Assembly: GCA_026709625.1 (NCBI GenBank)
Contig: JAPOSR010000080.1
Coordinates: forward strand, 1-64,000
Origin: Chloroflexota bacterium
GTDB taxonomy: Bacteria > Chloroflexota > Anaerolineae > Aggregatilineales > Phototrophicaceae
Reading direction: 5' to 3'
Length of the DNA stretch: 64,000 nucleotides
Shown: positions 16,157 to 25,121 of the stretch, one piece after another
Numbering within the stretch: the stretch's first letter is position 1
Layout of the letters: every line of letters starts with the position of its first letter
Notes under the pieces: model-generated
The model's input: only the letters and a program-made list of their open reading frames with translations
Databases searched by the model: none
Told to the model about the DNA's origin: nothing
Position numbers and translations under genes: made by a program

Positions 16157-17527
16157 ATGGGTACAAAACAGATCTGTCTGACGGTCATGAGCATGCTGCT
16201 GCTCGCTGCGCTGCCGAGCGCGCTGGCAGCCGATATCCAGTTGAGCGCGGACTGCTCGTTGGCTGAGGCTATTATGGCTGCCAATGATGATGAAGCAGTT
16301 GGCGGCTGCGCGTCGGGCGCGGGCCTCGACACCATCTTGCTGAGCGCGAATGTGCTGTTGGATCAAGAGTTGCCGGTTGTCAAATCCGAGCTGATCATCA
16401 ATGGACAGCAACTGTATTTTGTCAGCGGCGACAACCGCTATCGCATTTTTCTGGTGGGTCCAGAAGGCAAGCTGACTTTGCGCAATCTCGTTTTGGCGCG
16501 TGGCAAGGCGCGGGCGGGCGGCGCGCTTTGTGGCGCTGCGAACCGCGCGGATCGCTTGGGTGGCGCAGTCTGCAACCTGGGCGAACTGGTGATCTTGGAT
16601 AGTCAATTCACGCGCAACGCGGCTGAAGCGGGTGGCGCGATCTACAGCCAGGCGGGCGCAGTGCGCATCAGCAGCAGCAGCTTCACCGACAATACGGCAG
16701 ATGGCGGCGGCGCGCTGTATCTGAGCGAAGGCAGTCTGGGCATGCGCGACGGCACCTTCGCAGACAATGTCGCCGTGACCAACGGCGGCGCGATCTTCAG
16801 CGAAAATGCCAGCATTGATATCCGCGACAGCCGGTTCCGCGGCAACCAGGCGGATGACGATGGCGGCGCGCTGCACTTGAATGGTGGAGAAATTGACATC
16901 AGCGGCTCGGTCTTTGCCGACAACCTGACGACCGATGACGGTGGCGCGTTGCGGGCAAAAGACAGCGCTTTGGATATCAGCCGCTCGAGCTTCCACGGCA
17001 ACCAGGCGAGCGATGCGGGCGGCGCATTGCACAGCAGCAATGGCAGCTCCCGCATTGCCAACAGCACATTTTATGAAAACGACGCAGCAAGCGGCGGGGC
17101 GCTTTCCATCGCCGATGACGACTCTCTATTGAAGCATGTCACGATTGTCTATAACACTGCCAGCAAGCTCGGCGGCGGCATCTTGGTCTGCTGCGAAACC
17201 GACGAAGACGCCGGGCGACTCTTTTTACGCCACAGCATCGTCGCGCACAATGACGGCGGCGATTGCTCGGTGAATGTCAGTGGCGCGCTGGAAGACAGCA
17301 GCTATAACCTGGTCGGCGATGGCTCTTGCAGTGGCTCGCCCGTCGACCCGCAGTTGGGCGAGCTGACGCAGCCCATGTCGGGCGGCCCCGCTTTTTTCCC
17401 GCCGCTGCCCAGTAGCCCAGCCATTGATGCGGGCGATTTTTACTTGTGCAGCCAGACCGACCAAATCGGCGCTGCCCGCCCACAAGGCGACAGCTGTGAC
17501 ATCGGCGCGATCGAGTATGCGGAATAG
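16157..17527 (+). CDS. secreted right-handed beta-helix protein
   Basis: The 456-aa product has an N-terminal signal peptide (LTVMSMLLLAALPSALA). About ten solenoid turns follow, each marked by GGAI/GGAL-type motifs, as in polymorphic outer-membrane-protein and parallel beta-helix repeats. It ends in the SPAIDAGD...DIGAIEY pattern of 'choice-of-anchor Q'-type proteins. Cysteines occur in pairs at the N- and C-terminal caps. It is probably a cell-surface or secreted adhesin or polysaccharide-binding protein. The ATG at 16157 is preferred over 16109 because GGAG precedes it and it starts the signal peptide. Confidence 0.8.
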   Translation: MGTKQICLTVMSMLLLAALPSALAADIQLSADCSLAEAIMAANDDEAVGGCASGAGLDTILLSANVLLDQELPVVKSELIINGQQLYFVSGDNRYRIFLVGPEGKLTLRNLVLARGKARAGGALCGAANRADRLGGAVCNLGELVILDSQFTRNAAEAGGAIYSQAGAVRISSSSFTDNTADGGGALYLSEGSLGMRDGTFADNVAVTNGGAIFSENASIDIRDSRFRGNQADDDGGALHLNGGEIDISGSVFADNLTTDDGGALRAKDSALDISRSSFHGNQASDAGGALHSSNGSSRIANSTFYENDAASGGALSIADDDSLLKHVTIVYNTASKLGGGILVCCETDEDAGRLFLRHSIVAHNDGGDCSVNVSGALEDSSYNLVGDGSCSGSPVDPQLGELTQPMSGGPAFFPPLPSSPAIDAGDFYLCSQTDQIGAARPQGDSCDIGAIEYAE

Positions 17528-17592
17528 GCGACTAGGCAGGGCATTGCGCTGGCTCTGAATCCAGCCGGCGCCTATTGTGGCGCGGGTGTCTA

Positions 17593-17601
17593 TGCTACAA
17601 T
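17593..17601 (+). promoter_or_regulatory. extended -10 promoter giving a probable leaderless mRNA
   Basis: TGCTACAAT ends seven bases before the ATG at 17609. Normal -10 to start spacing would place the transcription start at or next to the start codon. No Shine-Dalgarno is present. Confidence 0.5.
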
Positions 17602-17608
17602 GCTGACG

Positions 17609-18367
17609 ATGCCAACGCCCTTCAGCCATCTCAAACACGCTCAATGTCTGCTTGTCGATGCGCAGCTGTCAGCCAGCATGCGCCGCTTCATGCAGCAGCA
17701 GCGGTCCGCATTCCAATTGGGCTGCATCATTGCCGATGCCCGTGTCGCGGGTGGCATCGGACGCGAAGTTACGCACTTTTATCAGCTCGACCAGCCCATC
17801 ACCGAGCGCCCTTGGCGGGTGATGTTGCTGCGCTATCCGCTGCTCGCGCAGGCAAGGGACGACTCGCACCTGGCGTTCCTGGCCGGCTATGTCGCCCACC
17901 TGGCGCTGGATGAATTCTGGGCGCAAAATATGGTGCGCCCACACTTTTGGGGGCGAGAATGGGATGTCGGCGACCAGCGCGACAAGCTCTTTGCCTTGCA
18001 TCTCATCCTCACTGTCATGGACGAGCGCGACCAAGCCGAACTGCAAGCCTGGCAAGCCGACAGCCTGGCGCAGTGCCAGCCCCATGATTGGCTGCCTTTT
18101 CTGAGCGACGCCACCCTGTGCGAATGGCGCGATTTTATCCATCGGCAAATCGCCCCTGGCGGCCACAGCCAGACCCTGCTCATCTTTAGTCGGCGGCTGG
18201 GCTGTGATGCGGCGGCTGTGCGCGGCGTGCTGGATAACCCGGCCCGGCTGCGCGAGAGTCTGTGGCGGCATATCCCCCCGCGTCTGCTGGCTGATATAGA
18301 AGCGCGCGCCTATGCGTATACCCGCCAGCAACTGGATCGCTACCTGCGCGAATTCGCCGGATTTTGA
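17609..18367 (+). CDS. zinc-dependent phospholipase C-like protein
   Basis: The 252-aa protein resembles the zinc-dependent phospholipase C family (PF00882). It has MPTPFSHLKHAQ at the N-terminus, FQLGCIIADARVAG, then VTHFYQL, and FLAGYVAHLALDEFW, which supplies the His/Asp metal ligands. There is no signal peptide, so it is cytoplasmic unless exported in another way. The ATG at 17609 is chosen because the ATG at 17600 overlaps the -10 box. Its stop overlaps a TTG start of the next gene (TTGA). Substrate is unknown; many members are predicted hydrolases only. Confidence 0.78.
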   Translation: MPTPFSHLKHAQCLLVDAQLSASMRRFMQQQRSAFQLGCIIADARVAGGIGREVTHFYQLDQPITERPWRVMLLRYPLLAQARDDSHLAFLAGYVAHLALDEFWAQNMVRPHFWGREWDVGDQRDKLFALHLILTVMDERDQAELQAWQADSLAQCQPHDWLPFLSDATLCEWRDFIHRQIAPGGHSQTLLIFSRRLGCDAAAVRGVLDNPARLRESLWRHIPPRLLADIEARAYAYTRQQLDRYLREFAGF

Positions 18368-19005
18368 GCGCTGCGCCTGTTTCTGCTACAGTGAGTCATG
18401 CCTCGCATCCGTTGACTCGCGCTGTGGTTTTGTGGGCAATCCAAGCCAAAAAGGACAAGATCTTGCGTCAAGCCGCTCAACAAATCATCGCCGCCTCGCC
18501 CGCGGATCTCAATAGCAACCGACTGGGGTTGCTCAGCCAGGCGCAGTTGGGCTCGCTGCGCGAACAGCTGGCCGAGTTTCAAGTGCGCGGCGCGCAATTT
18601 GTGCGCCGGTCGCTGGCGGTATCGCTGGGGCTGACGATCGGCGTGGTGGCGCTGACCTTCGCGCGCGTCTTGGCGCTGCCCGTCGCCCTGGGCATTGAGG
18701 CTCTGGTGGTTGGCGTCATGCTGTTTTTTGCCGCCGACTGCAACCGTTTTGTGCAAGCGCTGGAGCTGGATCGCGAGGCAGAGACTGTGCGCATCGTCAA
18801 AGGGCGCACCAGCCGCCACACCGTGCGCGCGCACCCTTTTTACTCCACGTTGCGCATCGAATTGCAGACATACAAGCTGCTGGACGCCGGGCTGGCGCGG
18901 CAATTCACGACTGGCGCGCTGTACCAGTTCTATGTGCTGCCGCAGACACACCTCATCGTCGCGGCCGAATGTATTGATGAGTCGGGCGGCGCGCTCTTTC
19001 GTTAG
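18364..19005 (+). CDS. membrane protein with two helices, unknown function
   Basis: The 213-aa product has two adjacent hydrophobic helices (VSLGLTIGVVALTFARVL and GIEALVVGVMLFFAAD). They are flanked by a basic N-terminal region (LREQLAEFQVRGAQFVRR) and a C-terminal cytoplasmic beta-rich domain ending in HLIVAAECID. I recognise no family. The start is uncertain. A TTG at 18364 overlaps the previous stop as TTGA and suggests coupling; a GTG at 18391 and later codons are alternatives, with a TGCTACAGT box just upstream. Its 3' end overlaps the convergent LexA-like gene by about 53 bases. Confidence 0.6.
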   Translation: MSAAPVSATVSHASHPLTRAVVLWAIQAKKDKILRQAAQQIIAASPADLNSNRLGLLSQAQLGSLREQLAEFQVRGAQFVRRSLAVSLGLTIGVVALTFARVLALPVALGIEALVVGVMLFFAADCNRFVQALELDREAETVRIVKGRTSRHTVRAHPFYSTLRIELQTYKLLDAGLARQFTTGALYQFYVLPQTHLIVAAECIDESGGALFR

Positions 19006-19240
19006 TGGCTTGATCGCAGCTGCGCAGCAGGCGAATGCTGCGAGCGTTGCCATGATAGCGCTCGATCCAGCCCCATTTTTCCAGTTTGTCCAGGTGGCGG
19101 ATGACGCCGGAGTTGGATTTGAACCCGGTCGCGGCGGCGATCTCGTGCAGCGCGGGCGGAAAGCCATACTGGCGGGTGTAACGGCAGATGAAGTGGAAGA
19201 CGCTGCGGCTGCGGTTGTCGCGGTATTTCATCTTGGTCAT
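18953..19240 (-). CDS. LexA-type DNA-binding domain protein without peptidase domain
   Basis: This 95-aa protein matches the N-terminal winged helix of LexA: FICRYTRQYGFPPALHEIAA (recognition region), then SNSGVIRHLDKLEKWGWI and GNARSIRLL, the end of the wing. The C-terminal Ser/Lys autopeptidase domain is absent and the protein stops about 20 residues later, so RecA-triggered self-cleavage is not possible. It is therefore a stand-alone repressor-like domain rather than LexA itself. A palindrome resembling a Gram-positive SOS box lies in its own -35 region, so autoregulation is likely. The ATG at 19240 is preferred; ATG at 19231 is possible. Confidence 0.75.
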   Translation of the reverse strand: MTKMKYRDNRSRSVFHFICRYTRQYGFPPALHEIAAATGFKSNSGVIRHLDKLEKWGWIERYHGNARSIRLLRSCDQATNERARRPTHQYIRPRR

Positions 19241-19292
19241 GCCTTTCGTCTGTTCTGTTGGATGGGGTGGCGTTCGACGCCTCGCATAGAGC

Positions 19293-19301
19293 AGTATAGC
19301 A
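19293..19301 (-). promoter_or_regulatory. extended -10 promoter of the LexA-like gene
   Basis: TGCTATACT on the minus strand lies 52 bases before the ATG at 19240. The operator-like palindrome covers the position of the -35. Confidence 0.5.
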
Positions 19302-19304
19302 GAA

Positions 19305-19324
19305 AATAGAACAAATATTCTATT
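19305..19324. promoter_or_regulatory. SOS-box-like operator upstream of the LexA-like gene
   Basis: A perfect inverted repeat, AATAGAA-CAAATA-TTCTATT, is present. Read on the minus strand its core is GAATATTTGTTC, a 7/8 match to the Gram-positive LexA consensus GAAC-N4-GTTC. It lies directly upstream of the -10 of the LexA-like gene, where a bound repressor would block RNA polymerase. Confidence 0.55.
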
Positions 19325-19478
19325 CAATTTGATGAATCGCTGCCACAGCCAGTTTTAGCGGCCGCCTCGTGTTATGTTCGCGCCGCTGGTGGCAATGTTG
19401 GGCAGACTAGGGAAGCAAATGCTCGCTCATGCGCCGCAGGCTGCCATAACCTTTCGCTGATTATTCAGCGCTTCGCCG

Positions 19479-20048
19479 TTACAGCTGCGGTTCTTTTTCG
19501 GGCGTGGTTGCGGGCGGCTGCATAAGATCGTCGTTGGCGAGAAATTCCAGCGCATCGTAGTAGTCGCCGATGCCGTTGTCATCGACATAACCAACGCGGC
19601 ATTCGCGCAGTTCTGCTTCTGTTAGCCCCGCCTACTCGTGAATGTCGAACAGCGCCCACCGCTGTTTTGTCGCTGCATCGTGCGGGATGAATCCCATACT
19701 CGCGACTTTTACTCTGGCGCTTGTCTGGGCATTCTTGGTCTGCTTTCTGTGCAAGTCCCAACCATGATTGAGCATATTGCGTATGGCTTCCGTGACCCTT
19801 CGGGCATGCCATCCAAAAGGCAGTTCATGCCCCAGGCTCTCTCTCATGATCATCTTGAAGTCGCGCTCGAAACGGGCTCTGGCCTCTTCAACATTTGCCG
19901 CCAATTCAAACAAGTTCGAGATGATCAGCGTCAACGCCCGGTCGTGGATTTCGTCATTCTGCTGATAAAGCAGGTCGCCCGAGCGAATTGCCATTTCAAT
20001 GGCAGCGTCTCGGTCAATCTGTGTTGGAGCGTCTGGCTCGTCGCTCAA
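19479..20048 (-). pseudogene. hypothetical protein gene interrupted by an in-frame TAG
   Basis: The first segment (19632-20048) encodes 138 aa of a mostly helical soluble protein with no recognised family (ISNLFELAANVEEARARFER, LPFGWHARRVTEAIRNML). It stops at TAG (19632-19634), but the same frame stays open for another 50 codons to TAA at 19479. The extension is an acidic, protein-like sequence (LTEAELRECRVGYVDDNG, then DYYDALEFLAND). This looks like one gene of about 189 codons broken by a nonsense mutation. It begins at a TTG overlapping the stop of pepF2 (TTGA), as the last gene of the sppA operon; an ATG at 19994 is an alternative start. Confidence 0.6.
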
Positions 20049-21844
20049 ATCAAGCCCTCCAGCCGGTCGACCAGCCCGCTCAGCACAGCGAAGGTCTCTT
20101 CGACAGCCGCCGGCGTCGACATATCCACGCCGGCTCTTTGCAGCGCGGCGATCGGATATTGACTGCCGCCCGCGCGCAGGAATGCCAGATAGCGCCCGAC
20201 CGCCTCGCCGCTTTCATCAGCCAAAATCACATTGGCGAGGGCATGCGCAGCCGAGATGCCCGTGGCGTATTGGAATGTATAGAAAGCTTCGTAGAGATGC
20301 CCGAATTGCGCCCAGGTGATGCCTGTGCGCCGCGGGTCGTCCGTCATCGTCTCGCCATAGCCCTCGGCGAATAAGCCCGCCATGATTTCGTTGAGGGCGG
20401 CTGGCGTCAGCGGCTCGTCATTTTCCATGCGCGTATGCACTTCCAGCTCGAAGCGCGCCAAGGTCGGCATGATGAAGAAGTAGCGGTGGATGTTGTCCAT
20501 GGCTTCTTGGATGAGCGCCAGCTGAAACGCGCGGTCAGTGTTCTGGGCGAAGAGATGCGCCCGCACCAGCGCTTGATTGAAATTGGAGGCCACCTCCGCG
20601 GCAAACATGGAATAGCTGCTATAGACAAAAGGCTGATGCCGGCGACTGTAATAGCTGTGCATGGAGTGCCCCAGCTCGTGCGCCAACGTGCTCATCGCGC
20701 CCAGCTTGCCATCAAAGCTCAGCATGATGAAGGGGTGGGTGTCATAGGTCCCATACGAGAAAGCGCCTTCGGACTTGCCGCGGTTGATGGCATGGTCGAC
20801 CCAGCGCTCCTGCATGCAGCCGCGCCGCATGGTCTCCACATAGGCATCGCCCAGGGGTCGCATGCCCGCCGCGATCATGTCGACAGCTTCCGCGAAGCTC
20901 AGTTGTGGATCATCGCTGGTCAGTGGTGCCCAGATATCCCATGGGTGGATGGTTTCGTAACCCAGCGCCCGCCGCCGCACATCCCAATAGCGATGCCATG
21001 TCGGGATATGGCGCTGGCAGGTGTCGATGAGGTTGTGGAAGACCGCCTGCGGGATATTGCCTGGCGACAACTTGGCCTGCAAGACGCTGTCATAACCGCG
21101 CAAACGAGCTTGCACAACATTGCTCTTGACCGATGCCAGGTAGGTGGTGGCGAATGTGTTGTGAAAGCGCAGGTAGCTGTCGGCATAATTCTGCCAGGCG
21201 CTCTGGCGAACTAGACGGTCGCTTTCTCCCAGCAGCTTGTCGCGGGTGCTTTGGATCAAAGGCTGCGGCGCGCCGCTGGCGTCGGTGGCGTCATCAAAAC
21301 GCAGGTCCATGTCGTTCAGCGCGCTGCGGATGCTTTCGATGCGCCCCAGCGGGTCGTTCAGCAAGCCCAGCGCGCCCTCGACCTCGGCGGACAGCACATG
21401 CCGCTTTTTGCGCAGCAGGTCGTCTATGTAGTGTTCATATTGTTGCATAGCTGGCTCGGATTGTGCCCACTGCAGCAGGGTGCCGGGGGCCATCGCCAGC
21501 AGCTCGGGCTGGGCAAAAGCCGCGCCAGCGAGGAATTGTCCCGCCAGTCCCTGCGCCTGCCCCAACATGCCTTTGATGGCTTCGTTTTCACCATCGCAGG
21601 CTTGCCACATAGCGGTGTACATATAGAGCGTCCATACCCGCCGCGCCAACGCCTGGTAACAGTCGAGGTACTCGGCGAGTCGCTCGGCGCTTTCTGCCAG
21701 CCTGCCTTGGAAGGCCGCAATCTGCCCGAGCTGTCTGGACACGGCGCTGTATTCGGCGCGCCAGTCATCAAAAGACGCGAAGACGCTTTCGTGATTCCAG
21801 GTGGTTTCTTTCGGGATGTCGGCGCGGGCGGGGATGGTGGTCAT
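20045..21844 (-). CDS. pepF: M3 family oligoendopeptidase F, second copy
   Basis: The 599-aa protein is a zinc oligopeptidase of the PepF group. The active site is HELGHSMHSYYS, with two His zinc ligands and the catalytic Glu. A following AAEVASNFNQALV supplies the third ligand, and HLYEAFYTFQYATGISAAHAL is the C-terminal signature. It is clearly divergent from the copy at 7244-9067 and aligns better with classical oligoendopeptidase F. It overlaps the upstream DUF488-like gene by four bases (ATGA) and belongs to an operon with sppA, suggesting a shared role in peptide turnover. Confidence 0.95.
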   Translation of the reverse strand: MTTIPARADIPKETTWNHESVFASFDDWRAEYSAVSRQLGQIAAFQGRLAESAERLAEYLDCYQALARRVWTLYMYTAMWQACDGENEAIKGMLGQAQGLAGQFLAGAAFAQPELLAMAPGTLLQWAQSEPAMQQYEHYIDDLLRKKRHVLSAEVEGALGLLNDPLGRIESIRSALNDMDLRFDDATDASGAPQPLIQSTRDKLLGESDRLVRQSAWQNYADSYLRFHNTFATTYLASVKSNVVQARLRGYDSVLQAKLSPGNIPQAVFHNLIDTCQRHIPTWHRYWDVRRRALGYETIHPWDIWAPLTSDDPQLSFAEAVDMIAAGMRPLGDAYVETMRRGCMQERWVDHAINRGKSEGAFSYGTYDTHPFIMLSFDGKLGAMSTLAHELGHSMHSYYSRRHQPFVYSSYSMFAAEVASNFNQALVRAHLFAQNTDRAFQLALIQEAMDNIHRYFFIMPTLARFELEVHTRMENDEPLTPAALNEIMAGLFAEGYGETMTDDPRRTGITWAQFGHLYEAFYTFQYATGISAAHALANVILADESGEAVGRYLAFLRAGGSQYPIAALQRAGVDMSTPAAVEETFAVLSGLVDRLEGLI

Positions 21845-22254
21845 GGGAGGGGTGTCCTTCTGTGTGCTGGGTCAGGGTTTTTTGCGGGCGCGGGCTGTCG
21901 GTCGCTCGCCAGCGTCTCGTCCGCGTTGAGTGTTTTCTCGGCAGGCTGGCCATCTATAGCGAGGCCGAGGATTTCGCGGTTGTATCGCTGTACATAGTCA
22001 CGCGGCAATTTGTCCGGCGCAGCCGGGTCGGCGGGCAGGTTCTTTATCGCCCTGGTTAGAGCCAGCTCGTCCTTTAGATGCGCATAACCAATACCATGCT
22101 CCGATAGCTTCTTGATGAGACGCGTTTTGCTCGCATAGGCATAAGCGCCATACATGAAGCCACGGCGACGCCGCGTATCGATGAAGATGGCGACTGGCTT
22201 TTTTGCCTGCACAACGCTTGTTCCACCTGCCGCTAGGCGCTCGAGAGCGCTCAC
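21841..22254 (-). CDS. DUF488-like protein
   Basis: The product (137 aa from this start) contains VAIFIDTRRRR followed by ASKTRLIKKLSEHGIGYAHL. This matches the order of a 'vDvR' strand and 'L...GI.Y.hl..L' helix-strand in DUF488 proteins, but the usual N-terminal TIGHS strand is missing. The tail after about residue 95 is charged and Pro/Ala-rich, probably disordered. The GTG at 22254 overlaps the sppA stop as GTGA; an ATG at 22266 is also in frame. Its stop overlaps the pepF2 start as ATGA. Function is unknown. Its place between two peptidase genes is the only functional clue. Confidence 0.55.
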   Translation of the reverse strand: MSALERLAAGGTSVVQAKKPVAIFIDTRRRRGFMYGAYAYASKTRLIKKLSEHGIGYAHLKDELALTRAIKNLPADPAAPDKLPRDYVQRYNREILGLAIDGQPAEKTLNADETLASDRQPAPAKNPDPAHRRTPLP

Positions 22255-23924
22255 TCCACCCGCCATTCAAACGGCATCAACAATTGCGCGCGGCTGCTGA
22301 TCAACGTAATGCCCTCCGCGACATAGTTTGCCATGGCGGCGGGATTCTGCTCGGCCAGCTGCACGCCGATGGGCTTGCCTTTGCCGCGCACGAGCGTCAG
22401 TGGCGCGCTGTCGGGCAGTTTCGCCAGTGCGCGGGCTTTGGCGCTGGCATCATCCAGGCTGCCCAGTTGGTCGACGAGGCCGCATTCTAGCGCCTGCGCG
22501 CCCGTCCAGACTCGCCCGCCGCCGATTGCGTCGATCTCATCTGTTGTTTTGCCGCGGCTGTCCGCCACGCGCTTGATGAACTGGCGATACAGATGCTCGA
22601 TGCTGCCACGCACCATCTGCCGCTGCTGGTCGCTGAACGGTCGTTCGCCAGCGATCCAGTCGGCATTTTCCCCTCGCAGGTAGGACACGGCATTGAAGCG
22701 CATTTTTTTCAGCATTTCGCTGTTGACCAGCTTGCCCATCAACACGCCGATCGAGCCAGTGATGGTGCTGGGCTGCGCGACGATCCAGTGCGCAGGCGTC
22801 GCGATGTAATACCCACCCGAAGCCGCCACGCCACCCATGCAAGCCACCAACGGGCGCGTGCTGGCAAATTCGCCCAGCGCCGATGCCATGGTCTCCGAGG
22901 CTGTCGCGCTGCCGCCGCCACTGTCGATGTAAAGCACCAGCGCGCCACAGCGCTCGTCGCGGATGAGATGGCGCACTTGCTGGATGAGCGTGGCATCGCC
23001 CAATCGCTCGCTGCCGACAAAAGGCAAGGGGATGGGCAGGTCGCCGGGCGGAGATTGACTCTCGCCATCAACGATTGCGCCACCCGCATACAGCAGGGCG
23101 ACATACTTGCCGCTGAAATCGGGCGCTGGCAGGTAGACCTGTCCATCGGCTTCTTCCCAAGGCGCGATCGTCCCCACGCCCAGGTGCGCCAGCAGCGCTT
23201 CTTCGTTCATCACGCCGTCGATATAACCAGCGGTCAACGCGTCGCTGTCGTTGTGCAGCGCGGCGTCGATCATTTCGCGCACGGCGGCTGGCTTCATTTT
23301 GCGGGTGGTGGCGATGCCATCAAGCACAATCTCGAAAAGCGAATCCAGCAGCCAGTTGGTTTGTTCACGGGCTTCTGGCGAGGGTTGGCTGCGCGCCAAC
23401 ATATCAGAGGCGCTCTTGTAAGGCGTGATAGCGACCGAGTCCATCTGCAAGCCGACAGCCGCCATGCCGTCTTTCAAGAAAATCTGCTGGCTGAGCATGC
23501 CAGCCGTATCCAGCATGCCGCCGGGCACCAGCAGAATCTCGTCGCAGGCGCTGGCGACAAAATACTCAGTCATGCGATAGCTGGGCGCGAAGGCGATGGC
23601 GCGCTTGTCTTTTTCGCGCAGGCGCAGGATGGCGCCGCGCAAGGTTTGCAAGTCGGCATAATTGGCTGCCAAGCCGCGGAAATGCAGCACGACGCCCAGC
23701 GCGCGCGGGTCGTCGCCGATGCGTTCCAATGCCTGCGTGCATTCCAGCAGACTCATTGGCGCAGCGCCAAACAGCTGCCGCTGCACGATGTTGCGGGCGC
23801 GGGGCATGGGCGCGAAGCTCGATGGCAGCTGCAACATGACATAATCAAGCGTCTTGATGCGGGAACGTTGCATATTGAGCAGGTTCGTGCCCAGCTGCTG
23901 GATGATGCGCGTGGTGTTGGACAT
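22251..23924 (-). CDS. sppA: S49 family signal peptide peptidase SppA
   Basis: The 557-aa protein has the tandem-domain layout of 67-kDa SppA. The catalytic lysine is in the first half (K170 in TPYKSASDM) and the nucleophilic serine in the second (S369 in GGVAASGGYYIA). Supporting motifs are GALVLYIDSGGGSATASE and TITGSIGVLMGKL. Such enzymes degrade signal peptides left after secretion. No N-terminal transmembrane helix is visible, unlike E. coli SppA, so it may be peripheral or cytoplasmic. It heads an operon with a DUF488-like gene and an oligoendopeptidase, which could finish the breakdown of released peptides. Confidence 0.92.
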   Translation of the reverse strand: MSNTTRIIQQLGTNLLNMQRSRIKTLDYVMLQLPSSFAPMPRARNIVQRQLFGAAPMSLLECTQALERIGDDPRALGVVLHFRGLAANYADLQTLRGAILRLREKDKRAIAFAPSYRMTEYFVASACDEILLVPGGMLDTAGMLSQQIFLKDGMAAVGLQMDSVAITPYKSASDMLARSQPSPEAREQTNWLLDSLFEIVLDGIATTRKMKPAAVREMIDAALHNDSDALTAGYIDGVMNEEALLAHLGVGTIAPWEEADGQVYLPAPDFSGKYVALLYAGGAIVDGESQSPPGDLPIPLPFVGSERLGDATLIQQVRHLIRDERCGALVLYIDSGGGSATASETMASALGEFASTRPLVACMGGVAASGGYYIATPAHWIVAQPSTITGSIGVLMGKLVNSEMLKKMRFNAVSYLRGENADWIAGERPFSDQQRQMVRGSIEHLYRQFIKRVADSRGKTTDEIDAIGGGRVWTGAQALECGLVDQLGSLDDASAKARALAKLPDSAPLTLVRGKGKPIGVQLAEQNPAAMANYVAEGITLISSRAQLLMPFEWRVE

Positions 23925-24007
23925 GCGTAAGTCCCCAATACTTGAAATCGCAATGCTTGCACTCTACCATACTAGCGTAGTCCTGACGAGAGGCTTGCCA
24001 CAATGGC

Positions 24008-25121
24008 TTGCAGCCAACGCTTTTCAAAGTAAACAAAAGAGGCTACCTAGCCGAAGATCTGCTCACCTACATTGGCAACAAGCGGGCGCTTCTGCCATTC
24101 ATTCGACAAGGCTTAGATGATGTAAAGGCAAGGCTTGGCAAAGCGCGCCTCAATTGCCTCGACCTGTTTGCGGGCAGCGGCATCGTGTCGCGCATGATGA
24201 AGGGTCATGCCAGCCACTTGGTCAGCAATGACTTTGAAGATTATGCTGAAGTCGTAAACCGTTGCTACTTGACCAATCATTCCGATTTTAACGAGCGAGA
24301 CTATTGGCAAGCCAGGTATGAACTGCTTGAAAGGATTGTAGACGACTGGCGGCGCGACATCATCGCGGAGAATTATGCGCCGCTGGATGATGACTGCATC
24401 CAACCGGGCGAGCGCGTTTTCTACACGCGTCGCAATGCCGAGTATATTGATACGGTGCGCCAGCACATCGACAATCTGCCCAAGCCACTTCAGTTGTACT
24501 TTCTTGTGCCACTGCTTGTCCGAGCATCTGTCCACAACAATACAGCCGGTATTTTCAAAGGCTTATATAAAAACCGTCAAGGTATTGGCGCATTCGGCGG
24601 GCAGGCGGGGCAGGCGCTAAAGAGAATCAAAGGCAAGATCACCATACCTGAGTCATTGTTCTCCGAGTACGGGTGTGATGTGCTAGTTAGCAAGCAGAAC
24701 GCAACAGAATTTGCAAAAACATAGGCGGTTACTATGACTTGGTCTACATAGACCCGCCTTACAATCAGCATCCTTACGGTTCAAATTACTTCATGCTCAA
24801 CCTAATCCTTCATTATCAGATGCCGAAATCCTTGAGCAAGGTAAGTGGCATTCCTACAGATTGGAAGCGCAGCCCTTTCAACAAGCGACAGAAGGCTGGC
24901 GCTGCTTTTTTGAAAATTATCGATGAGATTGATGCAAAGTATTTTCTGATTTCGTATAACAGCGAGGGCTTTCTCCCCAAGCAGCAGTTTTCTTCGATTT
25001 GGAGCGCCGCGGCAAGCTCACATTCTTTGCGACCAGGTACAACACCTATCGCGGCAGCCGCAATCTGGCGGGTCGCTCTACTTATGTTAAAGAATACTTA
25101 TTCCTCCTGGAGAAATCATAG
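24008..25121 (+). pseudogene. D12-class DNA adenine methylase, two frameshifts
   Basis: The parts read as one N6-adenine methylase of about 371 aa. There is an N-terminal LTYIGNKRALLPFI, SAM motif I LDLFAGSGIVSR (FAGSG at about 54-58), then catalytic DLVYIDPPYNQH, SKVSGIPTDWKRSPFNKR, and a C-terminal FDLERRGKLTFFATRYN. The frame is lost twice. After 24712 an A5 run (24715-24719) should be A6 to join the DPPY segment. At 24988-24991 a T4 run should be T5 to join the C-terminus, which ends at TAG 25119-25121. Both are single-base homopolymer losses, so mutation and assembly error are both possible. The start (TTG, 24008) is uncertain. Confidence 0.82.
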
